32,487 nt of DNA. It comes from JBFELO01 sp041552055 (GTDB lineage Bacteria; Acidobacteriota; Thermoanaerobaculia; Thermoanaerobaculales; Sulfomarinibacteraceae). The notes under the pieces were generated by a model, which saw nothing but the letters and a program-made list of their open reading frames with translations, was not told where the DNA came from and did not search any database. Where the stretch lies: NCBI GenBank assembly GCA_041552055.1, contig JBFELO010000044.1:1-32487 (forward strand), written 5' to 3'. Shown one piece after another: positions 1-8,890 of the stretch; positions within the stretch are counted from its first letter, which is position 1, and every line of letters starts with the position of its first letter. A program made the translations under genes and the position numbers.

Positions 1-2
1 CA

Positions 3-1265
3 TACCCTGGCGCGAGTCACTTCCCTTCCGGCCTGGCCAGGCCCGGCGGCGGCAGCACAACCTATGTGCGCGACATTCTGGATCGCCTGACAGGCGTCTC
101 AAACCAGGACGACACACCGCAGGTGATCAACCAGTTCGACTACCAGTACGATCATGACGAGCTGCGCACCTCCGAGACCGTGACGAACGGACCAGCGATC
201 GCACCATTCGTCGACGAGCTGGTCACCTACTCTTACAACAACGTCAATCAGCGTGAGAGTCAATCGACACCGACGGTGGCCTATCTCTACGACGCAGACG
301 GCAACTTGACCAGCGGCATCACGCCGGAAGGATACCCCTTTGACGCGTCGTACGACGCCGAGAACCGGCTGTCATCCATCCAGTACACGGACGGCGGCGG
401 GACCCTCCATCGATCCGAGTTCACATACGGCGCAGACAGCTTTCTCGCTCGATCTCTCGACTACGAAAACGCAGTCCCCACAGATGACACCCGGTTCGTT
501 CGTGACGGCGCGCTGCCGATCCAGGAGCGTGACGGAGCCAACACGGTGGCGAGGGAGCTGCTGTGGAGTCCCATCGCGGCTGGGGGAATCGGAGGCCTGC
601 TCGCCGTGCTGCAAGGGGGACAGGAGTACTACCCGCTGTTCGACGGCAAGGGCAACGTCACCGCAGTCACGGATAGCACCCACTCCATCGTGTCGTCGTA
701 CGGCTACAGCCCTTTCGGTGAGCTGCAATCCGAAACCGGCAGCTTCGAGCAGCCCTTTCGGTTCTCGACGAAACGGTACAACAAGGGCTTGGGGTTGTCC
801 TACTTCGGCCGCCGCTTCTACTCCCCTCCGACGGGTCGTTGGATGTCCAGAGATCCGGCGGGTGAGAACGCCGGTCTCAACCTGTACAGCTATGCGCGCA
901 ACAACCCGGTGTCGTACGTCGACCCGTGTGGGCTCACGTTGTGCTCCGAGGTGATGCTGAACACCGCGACCGGCGACTACTCCTTCCACACTGCCAGCGT
1001 AGAGGATTGGGCCAGGTACTTCGATCGAATAGGTTTAACCAAGAGGTATTGCATGTCCGACTGCACACGAGGTGCAAAGGTCTGTTTCAATCCCAAGCGC
1101 GGCCTTTGGGATAAGTTGGGTGCCGAAGTTCGCTCGGCGGGGAAAAGTTGCCTAGGGAGTCTTTGGGGCGCAGCCGTCGGTTTCGGATCGGACGACAGGG
1201 CTCCCTACGAGTTCGTGTACCCATCAGGAGCAGTCGCGCAGGTGGTCGGGAATGTACGATGGTGA
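3..1265 (+). CDS. Rhs/YD-repeat protein, C-terminal part (5' end outside window)
   Basis: The frame is open to the left edge, so only the C-terminal ~420 residues are present. Seen: repeated YD-type motifs (YDADGNLTS, YDAENRLSS) followed by the Rhs-associated core, with YNKGLGLSYFGRRFYSPPTGRW, then SRDP, and the closing DPCG at nt 921-932. In the family, YD repeats form a beta-cage shell and the core marks the boundary after which a variable C-terminal domain, often a toxin, begins. Here about 110 residues follow DPCG. They contain several cysteines (LCSE, YCMSDC, KVCFN, KSCLG) and no toxin motif I recognise. Third-position GC drops in this tail from roughly 75% to about 60% (hand count), as expected for an exchangeable tip. 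The stop TGA overlaps the next ATG (TGATG, 1263-1267), suggesting translational coupling. No immunity-like gene follows. The family call is firm; the function of the tail is unknown. Confidence 0.9.
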   Translation, partial: YPGASHFPSGLARPGGGSTTYVRDILDRLTGVSNQDDTPQVINQFDYQYDHDELRTSETVTNGPAIAPFVDELVTYSYNNVNQRESQSTPTVAYLYDADGNLTSGITPEGYPFDASYDAENRLSSIQYTDGGGTLHRSEFTYGADSFLARSLDYENAVPTDDTRFVRDGALPIQERDGANTVARELLWSPIAAGGIGGLLAVLQGGQEYYPLFDGKGNVTAVTDSTHSIVSSYGYSPFGELQSETGSFEQPFRFSTKRYNKGLGLSYFGRRFYSPPTGRWMSRDPAGENAGLNLYSYARNNPVSYVDPCGLTLCSEVMLNTATGDYSFHTASVEDWARYFDRIGLTKRYCMSDCTRGAKVCFNPKRGLWDKLGAEVRSAGKSCLGSLWGAAVGFGSDDRAPYEFVYPSGAVAQVVGNVRW

Positions 1266-4200
1266 TGGACGCCCCACCACCGACTCGTTGTGCTGTAGCA
1301 CCCACGCGCCGGGCACGACTCGCGTGCGAGCTGCTCTTCGCGATCCTGGCCGTGGGTTGGTCGGCAGGTATCTCCGCATCGGAAACGGTCAGCTACACCT
1401 ACGACGAGATGTCCCGCCTCGTCAGGGTGCTGTATGCCGATGGCACGATCGTCACCTACAGCTACGATCTGGCGGGCAACCGGCTCATGCGAACGACCAC
1501 CACACCGGGCGCTCCGACCAACAATCCGCCGCACCAGCCGACCGACCCCGTTCCGGCACACGGGTCGACGGGCGTCACGACCACACCCACGCTTCAGTGG
1601 TCCGCTACCGGCGATCCCGATGCCGGCGACCTGGTCGCCTATTACGTCCATTTTGGCGACGTCGGTGCGCCCTTGCTGGTGGCCGGAGGGTTCGAGACAA
1701 CTCACGACGTGGGGAAACTCCGCTCCTTCTCCGAGTACTGCTGGCGAGTGGTCGCCCGGGACAACCACAACGCGGAGCGAACGAGCCCGGCGTGGTGCTT
1801 CACCACGGGCAACGACCCACCCATCCCCGGATTCACCCCTGACGTCGCTACGGGGTGGGCGCCCTTCACAGTCCAGTTCTTCGATTCTTCGGTCTCCTGG
1901 GACGATGACATCGTCTCCTGGGAGTGGGATTTCAACGGTGACGCAGTCATCGATGCGACGGGGCCGACCCCGCTGCACACCTTCCTTTCATCCGGCACCT
2001 ACACCGTGAGCCTGACGGTAACCGACGAGCACGGCGCGTCGGCGACGTTGACGAAGGACGCGATGGTCTCGGTGGATGACGATGTCGATGGCGACACGGT
2101 GCCCGACAGCGTGGACAACTGCCAGACGATCCACAATCTCGAGCAACGAGACGCGGATGGGGACGGGTTGGGCAACTCGTGCGATCCGGACGCGGACGAC
2201 GACGGTGTTGCCAACGAGAGTGACAACTGCGTTCTGGACTGGAACCCCGGGCAGGACGACTCGGACGGAGACGGCTTGGGGGACGCCTGCACATCGGTCC
2301 ACTGTGTGGCCTCGTCGGCTGATCTTCAGGGCGCCCTCGACGCGGCGGCCTCCAACGGCACCGATGACGTCGTGCGGTTGGTGCAGGGTACCTACACGGT
2401 GTCCGAGTCACCCGCGGGTCGCTTCAGCCTTAGCTCGGTCGAGCCCTATCGGCTCGTGGTTCACGGTGGTTTTGATCCGGGGTGTGGGGTGAGAAGCCCC
2501 GATCCAGGCACGACGATACTGGACGGTGAGGGCCTGGCACAGGTGTTCTCCTACGTCGAGGCGAGCCAGTCGTACTTCGCGGGCCTCGAACTCGACGGCG
2601 TGACAGTACAAAACGGACTGGCACTCCGGTCGGCGGGGATCGAGGCTCAGGCACACAACGCGAGCATCGTCGTGAGTAACAGCGTGATCAGTGGCAATCA
2701 CGCAGATTCCACGGCCGGCGGCGTGTACGCATCGACGATCCGAGGCACGGTGGTGTTCAAAGACAACCTCGTCAAGGCGAACACGGCCGCCTCCCACGCG
2801 GGCGCCCAGATCGATGCCCAGTACGGCGACGCGGCGTTCGTCAACAACGTCGTGCACGCCAACACGGCAACTGACTACGGCGGTGGCGCCTTCGTATCCG
2901 GTCGCTCGCAGGTGTCCGTCGTCAACAACACGATGATCGGCAACGCTGCGACGGCGGAGTGGGGATTTGCAGGTGGGCTGTACATTCGGCTCCTGGGAGA
3001 GGACGCCGACGCGCAGGTGTACAACAACATTTTGTGGAGCAATCTCGCGAACACGGGAGGGGACTTCTACACAGACACCACTCCAGGCACCGTCAATCTG
3101 TCCCACAACCTGGTTGCATCATCGCAGGTAACGGGCACGATCACCAGTTCGACGGACAATATCGACGCCGATCCGCTGCTCGTGGATCCTGCGAGCGGCG
3201 ACTACCACCTCACGTTCGGTTCCCCCTGTATCGATGCCGGGGACGACAGCGCACCGTGGCTCCCCGACACCGATTTCGAGGGCGACGCCAGGGTGTTGGG
3301 GGTCGCCGCCGACATCGGTGCCGACGAGTATCACGCGCCTGGGGATGCCCACACGATACGCGGCCAGGTGCTGTTCGAGGGCTCCGGACTCGAGGGAATC
3401 GCGGTCCACATCACCGGTGATGCGGCGGCAACGCGGACGACGAACATCGATGGTGAGTACTGGCTGGGTTGGGTGACCGACGGCAGCTACACCGTCACGC
3501 CCACGAGCGGATACTTCAGCTTCGACCCCCCTTCCAGGGCCGTCCTGGTGACCGGCGCTGATGTGATCGGGCAGGATTTTGTCGCGACGGTATTGGACAC
3601 CGACGATGACGGCGTTCCGGATCTGGCGGACAACTGCCCGATGGTAGCGAACCCGGGTCAGGAGGACTCTGATGGCGACGGTGTCGGCGATGCGTGTGAC
3701 CAGCCGGGATCGATAATCGGATCCGTCGTCGACGCGGAGTCCGGACTGCCGATCGGTGGGTCGGCTGTGTACGCCTTGTCCGGTGGAGCAGGATCTGGTG
3801 TGGCGATCACCGACGCGGCTGGCAACTATTCGATCATTGGGCTCAGCAACGGCAGCTACCAGATAACTGCGAGCGCAACAGGTTACTTGTCCGAGTATTA
3901 CGATGACACCTACATCTTCTCCGAGGCAACTGTCGTGCCGGTGGATCCCGGTGAGAGCGTGACCGGAGTCGATTTCGGACTCGCGCCGGACGGGGACGGC
4001 GACGGAATACCCAACGCCCAGGATAACTGCCCAACGGTCTCCAATCCGAGCCAGGGAGATGCGGATGCCGATGGTCAGGGAGATCGTTGCGATGACGACA
4101 TTGACGGCGACGGCGTCGCGAATACCAGCGACAACTGCGTATTGGACTGGAATCCGGGCCAGGAGGACTCCCTCGGTTACGGCTTGGGTGACGCGTGCAC

Positions 4201-7200
4201 CGACGCTCACTGCGTGGCCGGCGCGGTCGAGCTGCGCGACGCGCTCCAGATTTCGACGGCGAACGAACGCAACGACGTGATCCGAGTTGTCCAGGGAACC
4301 TATGGAGGCGCGGAGATCTCCGGCAGTCCGTTCCACTACACCTCGGGTGAGCCCTACGTCGTGCAGATACTCGGCGGCTACGAGTCGGGCTGCGGTGGGA
4401 GGGTGCTCGACCCTGTCAACACCGTTCTGGACGGACAAGACGTTGCTCAGGTTTTGCATTTCCACGAGTGGAGCGGCTGGTGGACGTCAGGTCTTACGGT
4501 TGAAGGCGTGACCGTGCAAAACGGTCAGTCACAGACCGGGGGCGGGCTGTACGCGTTGGCGCAGTTCGGCGACATCGTGCTACGTTCCAACATCATCCGT
4601 AACAACTCGTCGGCGACTCATGCCGGGGGACTGTACGCGAGCGCGGTCGACGGCACCGTCACGGTTGAAGACAGCCTCCTGGATGGCAATACGGCCAGTT
4701 ACATGGCCGGGGCCGAGCTTCACATCATCGGCTCCGGTGAGATGGTGCTCGTGAACAACGTCATGACCGGTAATGTGGCCGCGACTGGATCCGGAGGTGG
4801 AGCGCACATCGCGATCAGCGCGGGCGCGCCCGCCGTGGGAGGTGGACAACTCGCCGTGGTCAACAACACCATCACCGGGAACTCGGCCAGCTTCGACGGA
4901 GGAGGGCTGCATCTGCTGATAGGTGGCGGTGCAGAAGCCAACCTATACAACAACATCATCTGGAGCAATGTGGGCGTCGGTGGCGGAGATCTGTACTTCT
5001 CTTCAGCTGGGACCGTCGGCCTGCATCACAACGTGCTGGATCCAGCCAAGGTCGAGGGAACGGCCACGAGCTCAGGAGGCAATCTGAACGTGGCCCCGTC
5101 GTTTGTGGATGCTGCGAACGGCGACTACCATCTGTCGGCAACATCCCCGTGCATCGATGCCGGGGACGACGGCGCGCCGTCACTGCCATTCACCGACTAC
5201 GAAGGCGATACCAGGGTTCTGGGAGTCACCGTCGACATCGGTGCCGATGAGTTTGGTAGGCCCGGAGATGCCTTCATCATCAGGGGAGAGGTGCTCTTCG
5301 AGACCGCTGGGCTGGCAGACATCTCCGTCAGTTTTAGCGGCGATGCATCTGCGACGCGGATCACCAATGCAGATGGGGAGTACTGGTTGGGATGGCTCGA
5401 AAGCGGGACCTACACCGTCACGCCGAGCAGTGCGCTGTTCACCTTCGACCCCGCGTCGCGAGTGATCGTCGTAAGCGGGGCGGATGTCGTGGGGCAGGAC
5501 TTCGTGGCGACCGCGCTGGACACGGACTCCGACACCGTCCCGGACTTCATCGACAACTGCCCGCTGGATTGGAACCCCGATCAGGCAGACAGCGATGGCG
5601 ACGGGCTGGGGGACGTGTGCGACGTGCTCGGTACCATCTCCGGTGCGGTTGTGGATGAGGAATCGTCGTTGCCGGTGGAGGGAGCGTACGTCTTTGCATG
5701 GGCAGCCGGTGTCGGCGGATCCGGCACGCACACCGACTCCTCCGGCGACTACGCCATTTCGGGCTTGGAGGACGGCACCTACCAGGTCTCCGCTGACAAG
5801 CAGGGCTACCTGACGAAATACTACGACTCCACCGTGCCGGTGACATCAGGCCAAGAGGTCGACGGCATCGACTTCGCCCTGGCGCCAGACCAGGACGGAG
5901 ACGGCGTACCCAACGGCCAGGACAACTGCCCAGGCGTGGCCAATCCGACCCAAGCCGACGCGGACGGTGACGGCCAGGGAGACGTCTGCGATGACGACGT
6001 CGACGGTGACGGCATCGCGAACGACTCCGACAACTGTGTTTTGGATTGGAATCCCGGCCAGGACGACGCGGATCGCGACGGCTTGGGAGACACATGCACC
6101 CAGGTGCACTGCGTGTCGACCGCGGGCGAACTGCGTGACGCCCTGCAGACCGCGGCCTCCAACGATCTCAACGATGTCGTACGTCTGACTCAAGGGACAT
6201 ATGGGCTCTCGGACGTCTCCGGCCAGACCTTTTACTACGGATCTGGCGAACCGTACCTCGTGGTGATCCTGGGCGGACACCAGCCGGCGTGCGCTGCGCG
6301 GGTCGTGGACCCGGCGAACACCATCCTGGATGGCGAGGGTCTCGGACAGGTGATGGAGTTCAACGACTGGAGCCACTGGTGGATCGACGGGCTGGTACTT
6401 TCCGGCCTCATCGCGGAAGGCCTGACGATAGAAAACGGTCAGTCGCCCCAGGGATCAGGTCTCCATGCGTTGACCGCCGTGGGGAACATCGATCTGCGGT
6501 CCAACGTGATTCGGAACAACGCTTCGTCGACTCAGGCGGGGGGCCTGTACGCGAGCACGAACAGCGGTTTGATCCGGCTGGAAGGCAACCTGTTGGAGGG
6601 GAACACCGCCAACTTCAACGCAGGGGTAGAGCTCCACGTAGTCGACTCGGGTGAAATCCTGCTCGCCAACAACACTCTCGTGGGCAACACCGCGTCGAGC
6701 GGTCCGGGAGGAGGCGGGTACATCGCGGTCAGCCTCGGGATTCCAGCCGTAGGCGGGGGACATTTCTCGGCGATCAACAACAACTTCATCGACAATTCAG
6801 CGACCTCGAGTGGAGGCGGATTGTACGTCGTCGGTGGTGCCAGCGGAGGTATCGACCTCTTCAACAACGTCTTCTGGGGGAACGTCGGTATCTCACCGAG
6901 CGAGGCTCTGTACTTTGTTACAGGCGGGGAGGTCAACCTCTACCACAACGTATTCGACCCAGCTGAGATTGAGGGCACGGCCACGAATGAGGGCGGCAAC
7001 CTGAATGTGGATCCGTCTTTCGTGAACGCGGCCGGCCTCGACTTTCACCTGACGGGGGGGTCGGAGTGCATCGATGCCGGTAGCATCGGGGCACCGTGGC
7101 TTCCCACTACCGACTTCGAGGGTGACCCGAGATTGATGGGGAGCTCGGTCGACATCGGTGCCGACGAGTACCTCGCCAGGATACCCATATCCACGGACGG

Positions 7201-7972
7201 ATTCGACGACGGAGATGTCGGTGGTTGGCTGACGACCGGAGTCGGACACGTTGCGTGTACGAGCTCTTCAGCATACTCCGGACCTTTCGGCCTAGAACTT
7301 TCGGTCGGGTTGTCGTGCGGCCCCGAGAACGACACTGTCCTTCGGAATCAAATCGTCACCGACGCCCTGTTTGCCGAGTCGTGCAACTCGGTGTTGGTGG
7401 GGGACGGGTTCGTCATAGCAGGCAGCGGCTCTGTTGGTCTCTCGGCGGGGCACAGCATCGTGCTGCAGGATGGGTTCTCCGTCGAATCCGCTGGATCCCT
7501 GACCGCAACGCTCCGCGGTGCAGCCACGTCAACCGCCTTCATCCAGGACGATCTGCCAGACTCCGAAACCAGCTACATGGCGCAGTTTTGGATCAACCTA
7601 GACGAATTGACCGTCGGTAGCGGTGACGAGCTGGAGCACTTCGCGGCCTACGACAGCCACGGTCAACCCTGGTTCATGATCGTGATCCGCAGCGGCCCCA
7701 CGATGGCGCTCCAAGTGTGGGACGATGCAGCGGTGATGCGCGAGAGCCCAGAAATGCCACTGGATTCGGGGTGGAACGCCGCCACCATCGGATGGGAGGC
7801 GTCATCATCTGCGGTCGCATTCCTCGAGCTCAACGGCAGCTCGCGTGAGGAAATCGTCGGCCTCGCCTGCGACTCCGGACGCGTCGACTTCGTTCGCTGG
7901 GGAATCGTGGGAGGATCCCTCATGTCAACGTCGGGCGTGATTCACCAGGACGCCTTCTTCTCGTGGCGCTAA
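1259..7972 (+). CDS. giant secreted beta-helix protein with YD stub, PKD and thrombospondin type 3 repeats
   Basis: The product is about 2237 residues. The ATG at 1259 (or 1265, overlapping the Rhs stop) gives a signal peptide: Arg-rich start, hydrophobic LLFAILAVGWSAG, cleavage near ISAS. Order: short YD-repeat stub (~41-75), Ig/fibronectin-like segment (~85-185), PKD domain (~189-271, WEWDFNGD), Asp/Cys-rich thrombospondin type 3 calcium repeats (~273-346), right-handed beta-helix ending in CIDAGDD...DIGADEY (~347-690), carboxypeptidase-regulatory-like domains around further type 3 repeats (~698-910). The unit from type 3 repeats through beta-helix recurs at ~911-1333 and ~1542-1972. The last ~260 residues include a segment like the 3-coathanger stack (HSIVLQDGFSVESAG) but no visible sorting signal. 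Beta-helices ending in this CIDAGD/IGADE motif are called choice-of-anchor Q. A role in adhesion or polysaccharide binding is inference. A longer in-frame start at 1148 lies inside the Rhs gene and is not favoured. Confidence 0.85.
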   Translation: MVMDAPPPTRCAVAPTRRARLACELLFAILAVGWSAGISASETVSYTYDEMSRLVRVLYADGTIVTYSYDLAGNRLMRTTTTPGAPTNNPPHQPTDPVPAHGSTGVTTTPTLQWSATGDPDAGDLVAYYVHFGDVGAPLLVAGGFETTHDVGKLRSFSEYCWRVVARDNHNAERTSPAWCFTTGNDPPIPGFTPDVATGWAPFTVQFFDSSVSWDDDIVSWEWDFNGDAVIDATGPTPLHTFLSSGTYTVSLTVTDEHGASATLTKDAMVSVDDDVDGDTVPDSVDNCQTIHNLEQRDADGDGLGNSCDPDADDDGVANESDNCVLDWNPGQDDSDGDGLGDACTSVHCVASSADLQGALDAAASNGTDDVVRLVQGTYTVSESPAGRFSLSSVEPYRLVVHGGFDPGCGVRSPDPGTTILDGEGLAQVFSYVEASQSYFAGLELDGVTVQNGLALRSAGIEAQAHNASIVVSNSVISGNHADSTAGGVYASTIRGTVVFKDNLVKANTAASHAGAQIDAQYGDAAFVNNVVHANTATDYGGGAFVSGRSQVSVVNNTMIGNAATAEWGFAGGLYIRLLGEDADAQVYNNILWSNLANTGGDFYTDTTPGTVNLSHNLVASSQVTGTITSSTDNIDADPLLVDPASGDYHLTFGSPCIDAGDDSAPWLPDTDFEGDARVLGVAADIGADEYHAPGDAHTIRGQVLFEGSGLEGIAVHITGDAAATRTTNIDGEYWLGWVTDGSYTVTPTSGYFSFDPPSRAVLVTGADVIGQDFVATVLDTDDDGVPDLADNCPMVANPGQEDSDGDGVGDACDQPGSIIGSVVDAESGLPIGGSAVYALSGGAGSGVAITDAAGNYSIIGLSNGSYQITASATGYLSEYYDDTYIFSEATVVPVDPGESVTGVDFGLAPDGDGDGIPNAQDNCPTVSNPSQGDADADGQGDRCDDDIDGDGVANTSDNCVLDWNPGQEDSLGYGLGDACTDAHCVAGAVELRDALQISTANERNDVIRVVQGTYGGAEISGSPFHYTSGEPYVVQILGGYESGCGGRVLDPVNTVLDGQDVAQVLHFHEWSGWWTSGLTVEGVTVQNGQSQTGGGLYALAQFGDIVLRSNIIRNNSSATHAGGLYASAVDGTVTVEDSLLDGNTASYMAGAELHIIGSGEMVLVNNVMTGNVAATGSGGGAHIAISAGAPAVGGGQLAVVNNTITGNSASFDGGGLHLLIGGGAEANLYNNIIWSNVGVGGGDLYFSSAGTVGLHHNVLDPAKVEGTATSSGGNLNVAPSFVDAANGDYHLSATSPCIDAGDDGAPSLPFTDYEGDTRVLGVTVDIGADEFGRPGDAFIIRGEVLFETAGLADISVSFSGDASATRITNADGEYWLGWLESGTYTVTPSSALFTFDPASRVIVVSGADVVGQDFVATALDTDSDTVPDFIDNCPLDWNPDQADSDGDGLGDVCDVLGTISGAVVDEESSLPVEGAYVFAWAAGVGGSGTHTDSSGDYAISGLEDGTYQVSADKQGYLTKYYDSTVPVTSGQEVDGIDFALAPDQDGDGVPNGQDNCPGVANPTQADADGDGQGDVCDDDVDGDGIANDSDNCVLDWNPGQDDADRDGLGDTCTQVHCVSTAGELRDALQTAASNDLNDVVRLTQGTYGLSDVSGQTFYYGSGEPYLVVILGGHQPACAARVVDPANTILDGEGLGQVMEFNDWSHWWIDGLVLSGLIAEGLTIENGQSPQGSGLHALTAVGNIDLRSNVIRNNASSTQAGGLYASTNSGLIRLEGNLLEGNTANFNAGVELHVVDSGEILLANNTLVGNTASSGPGGGGYIAVSLGIPAVGGGHFSAINNNFIDNSATSSGGGLYVVGGASGGIDLFNNVFWGNVGISPSEALYFVTGGEVNLYHNVFDPAEIEGTATNEGGNLNVDPSFVNAAGLDFHLTGGSECIDAGSIGAPWLPTTDFEGDPRLMGSSVDIGADEYLARIPISTDGFDDGDVGGWLTTGVGHVACTSSSAYSGPFGLELSVGLSCGPENDTVLRNQIVTDALFAESCNSVLVGDGFVIAGSGSVGLSAGHSIVLQDGFSVESAGSLTATLRGAATSTAFIQDDLPDSETSYMAQFWINLDELTVGSGDELEHFAAYDSHGQPWFMIVIRSGPTMALQVWDDAAVMRESPEMPLDSGWNAATIGWEASSSAVAFLELNGSSREEIVGLACDSGRVDFVRWGIVGGSLMSTSGVIHQDAFFSWR
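1380..1490 (+). other. YD-repeat stub at the start of the giant protein
   Basis: Immediately after the predicted signal-peptide cleavage site the protein reads YTYDEMSRLVRVLYADG and then YSYDLAGNRL, about one and a half YD repeats, before moving to unrelated Ig-like sequence. The gene just upstream is itself a YD-repeat protein, so this is either a recombination relic or a deliberate adaptor. Confidence 0.8.
2083..7175 (+). repeat. three tandem ~1.9-kb coding modules in the giant protein
   Basis: The His codon of the conserved HCV motif that opens each beta-helix lies at 2300, 4208 and 6107, giving periods of 1908 and 1899 nt. Each module holds type 3 repeats, a beta-helix and (first two copies) two carboxypeptidase-regulatory-like domains separated by another type 3 block. 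By eye, copies 2 and 3 resemble each other more than either resembles copy 1, suggesting stepwise duplication. In copy 2 one calcium loop reads DSLGYG near nt 4170 where the others have DSDGDG or similar, so that site has probably lost ligands. Confidence 0.85.
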
Positions 7973-8153
7973 CCTCTTTGACGGACACACACAGGTCGGT
8001 CGTAATCCACCGCGAATCGCACAGACATCTTTGCTTGGCTGGCACCCTGCCTCTGCAACTCGGTCACCGCTGAATATGATGCTGTGGAAAGTGTTCACGG
8101 AGAGATCTTGGCCGGTATCTGCTCCGGGGAACAGATCTTCACGTCATCTCGGG
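7973..8153 (+). other. intergenic region before dedA-type gene
   Basis: A gap between the giant protein and the DedA-type gene, ending at a TATACT box. I see no clear terminator hairpin with a T-run. An in-frame GTG at 8084 would extend the downstream gene here, but that extension lacks the composition of the rest of the protein. Confidence 0.4.
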
Positions 8154-8159
8154 TATACT
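8154..8159 (+). promoter_or_regulatory. -10 box TATACT, 8 nt before GTG start
   Basis: TATACT ends 8 nt before the GTG at 8168. Transcription would start within a base or two of the start codon, giving a leaderless or near-leaderless mRNA. No good -35 is visible 17 nt upstream. The box supports 8168 over 8084 as the start. Confidence 0.5.
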
Positions 8160-8167
8160 CGTTGATC

Positions 8168-8848
8168 GTGGAGGGGACTCTCGCAGAAGTGCTGGCGTGG
8201 CTCGAGCCGCGGGCGTTGCTGCTCGCGATCGTGCTGCCACCCGTCATCCGCCTGGTAGGACACCTGCTCCCCGAGGAGGTGTTCATGGTCTCGATGGGGG
8301 TGCTCGCCGCCCGCAACGGCTCGCTGCAAGAAGCATCCGTGCTACTCCTGGCCGTCGTGCTGAGCCAATTCCTGACCGACCAGGCGGTCTTCCTGGGCGG
8401 ACGCTGGCTGCGACCTCGGCTCGACCGGTTTCCGCGAATCCGCGGTCGTCTGTCGATCGTGACCGATCGTCTGACGTCTTCACCCCTTGCCCTGGTGTGG
8501 TTCGTTCCGGCGCGGGTCTTCCCGTTCGCGAGAGGCGCGTGGCTGGCCGGCTGTGGTGTCGTGGGTATCGCGTGGCGGCGTTTCATCGCCATCGACCTCG
8601 TCGCGCTGTCGGTCCACCTCGTGACCTGGTCCGGTCTCGGGTGGTGGTTGGCCGGCGACCTCGCCAGGCTCGAGTCGACGACCCATGCTGGCAAGGTCAC
8701 GGCAACCTGGGTGGTCGTGATCATCGCGTCGATCATGCTGACGTGGTTCGCATGGCGGCACCGGCGCGCCTGGCAGCCGAGGACCGTCCGGGTCGCCCGC
8801 AGAGTGGGACGAACCCTGTTCCCGCCGCATCCGGGCGAAAACTCGTAA
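8168..8848 (+). CDS. DedA-family (VTT/SNARE-associated) membrane protein
   Basis: About 226 residues from GTG 8168, the usual size for DedA proteins; the longer GTG at 8084 adds 28 residues without family character. Seen: several hydrophobic segments, the N-terminal pattern PEEVFMVSMGVLAARNG, and a later WFVPARVFPFARGAWLAG, which corresponds to the family's conserved Arg/Pro-rich reentrant motif, followed by further membrane segments. DedA proteins sit in the inner membrane and are linked to lipid-carrier or phospholipid recycling and membrane homeostasis. The next gene, an AAA ATPase, starts 42 nt later with its own -10 box, so the two need not be one operon. The family call is good; the substrate is unknown. 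Confidence 0.8.
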   Translation: MEGTLAEVLAWLEPRALLLAIVLPPVIRLVGHLLPEEVFMVSMGVLAARNGSLQEASVLLLAVVLSQFLTDQAVFLGGRWLRPRLDRFPRIRGRLSIVTDRLTSSPLALVWFVPARVFPFARGAWLAGCGVVGIAWRRFIAIDLVALSVHLVTWSGLGWWLAGDLARLESTTHAGKVTATWVVVIIASIMLTWFAWRHRRAWQPRTVRVARRVGRTLFPPHPGENS

Positions 8849-8875
8849 CCCACGAGGATCGTTGACGATCCGGGA

Positions 8876-8881
8876 TACAAT
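8876..8881 (+). promoter_or_regulatory. -10 box TACAAT, 9 nt before ATG
   Basis: TACAAT ends 9 nt before ATG 8891, with a GGAG (8882-8885) between them. If the box is used, the GGAG would lie at or upstream of the transcript start, so the message would have almost no leader. TTGACG at 8862 is too close to serve as a -35. CGAGGATC lies 15 nt upstream, as also found before the SGNH gene. Confidence 0.45.
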
Positions 8882-8890
8882 GGAGTCGGA

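Noticed and set aside
3119..4465. 448-residue minus-strand frame
   Set aside because: Antisense shadow of the giant beta-helix gene; no motif and no start signals.
8035..8050. Possible sigma-54 site TTGGCTGG...CTGC upstream of the DedA gene
   Set aside because: GG and GC are 10 nt apart, but the -24 element lacks CACG and the -12 has CTGC; a TATACT box closer to the gene explains transcription better.
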